From an uncultured Prevotella sp. (lineage in GTDB: Bacteria; Bacteroidota; Bacteroidia; Bacteroidales; Bacteroidaceae), in assembly GCA_945863825.1 (NCBI GenBank), contig CAMBBY010000054.1:1-7126 (forward strand): DNA of 7,126 bases. Direction: 5' to 3'. Every line of letters begins with the position of its first letter. Within the stretch, counting starts at the first letter, position 1. Of the stretch, positions 6,721 to 7,126 are shown in pieces. A model generated the notes under the pieces. The model was not told where the DNA came from, made no database searches, and worked only from the letters and a program-made list of their open reading frames with translations. A program made the position numbers and the translations under genes.

Positions 6721-7079
6721 ATGACAGCAAGCAAAGAAAGAATTCTAAAAATTTGCGAGTATTGTGGGAAGAGCTTTTATGCATTGAAATCCACAACTCG
6801 TTATTGCTCCAAGCAATGCAACAGTTATGCCTATAAGGCAGCAAGACGTGAGGAGAAAGTAAAGATGGCTGAGACAATGAGCCACCGAAAAGCTTCCGAG
6901 AAATCCATGTCTGAAATCCTCGTGAAAGAATACCTCACTATTCAAGAGGTCGCTATACTTTTGGGACTAAGCAGACAGACCATATATAATATGGTGTATA
7001 GTGGTAAGTTGCGAGCATCCAAGATTACTTCTCGTTTATCTTTAATCAGAAAGCGAGATATAGATTATCTTGTTGATAG
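6721..7079 (+). CDS. Zinc-ribbon plus excisionase-type HTH DNA-binding protein, 3' end cut
   Basis: Genomic DNA gives the first 119 residues; the frame then reads adapter (false tail CLLYTSPSPRD). Cysteines at 12, 15, 29 and 33 (CEYCGKSF and RYCSKQC) form a CX2C-X13-CX3C zinc-ribbon-like site. A charged linker follows. Residues about 70-118 (EYLTIQEVAILLGLSRQTIY onward, then KLRASK and RKRDIDYLV) are a typical excisionase/MerR-like HTH_17 domain. Proteins of this build in Bacteroidales often sit beside tyrosine recombinases of integrative or invertible elements (from memory of the family); no integrase is visible because the contig ends. The gene is transcribed away from the defence operon. 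The ATG at 6721 follows an A-rich leader with no clear Shine-Dalgarno, which is usual in this phylum. The true length is unknown, though the HTH is nearly complete, so the missing part may be short. Confidence 0.8.
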
Positions 7080-7126
7080 CTGTCTCTTATACACATCTCC
7101 GAGCCCACGAGACTAAGGCGAATCTC
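7080..7126 (+). other. Illumina Nextera i7 adapter (non-genomic)
   Basis: Positions 7080-7113 are the reverse complement of the Nextera transposase adapter, starting with the mosaic end (7080-7098). Positions 7114-7121 are index TAAGGCGA, the reverse complement of the index at 11-18, and 7122-7126 begin P7. The genomic sequence therefore ends at 7079. The apparent stop codon of the HTH gene is in the index. Confidence 0.99.

Noticed and set aside
53..7079. CRISPR array, tRNA or rRNA genes
   Set aside because: No regularly spaced repeats with unique spacers and no recognisable RNA gene were seen on either strand.

Overview
The window is a metagenome-style contig of Bacteroidales type, probably Prevotella-like. 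That placement is inferred from the protein flavour, an AGAAYGA-type heptamer repeat between genes and a zinc-ribbon/excisionase HTH protein; no marker gene proves it. Both extreme ends (1-52 and 7080-7126) are not genomic. They are Illumina Nextera i7 adapter, with the same 8-base index at each end, so real DNA runs only from about 53 to 7079 and both terminal genes are cut.

Almost all real DNA (53-6423) is one tightly packed minus-strand operon. In transcription order it holds: the C-terminal part of a Type III (beta-class) DNA methyltransferase Mod (5305-6423); a complete Type III restriction helicase-nuclease Res (2954-5308), joined to mod by an ATGA overlap; a 71-residue small protein (2701-2916); a complete DndD-like SMC/Rad50-type ATPase (662-2662); and the first 193 residues of a protein with a DndE-like N-terminus followed by a HerA/FtsK-type Walker A (53-633), cut by the adapter. 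This is a hybrid defence locus: the modification and cleavage modules are Type III restriction-modification, while the ATPase parts resemble Dnd phosphorothioation systems. No sulfur-insertion gene (dndA/dndC) is visible. The inference is that methylation by Mod marks self DNA, and that the DndD-like and DndE/HerA-like ATPases sense, translocate on or process DNA together with Res.

The mod gene is broken at its 5' end. Similarity to Mod stops at about 6423, an in-frame TAA lies just upstream, and the DPPY catalytic motif and most of the target-recognition region are missing. Beyond the break (6424-6720) is about 300 bp of AT-rich non-coding DNA. It holds two strong hairpins with T-tracts on the plus strand, an alternative pairing between them, an 11-bp-spaced TTGTACC repeat, a short palindrome and one Bacteroidetes-like promoter core facing the operon. 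A plus-strand gene then begins at 6721, encoding a CxxC zinc-ribbon plus excisionase-type HTH, and it also runs into adapter. The simplest reading is that a mobile or invertible element has split or rearranged mod, possibly switching the system off or changing its specificity.
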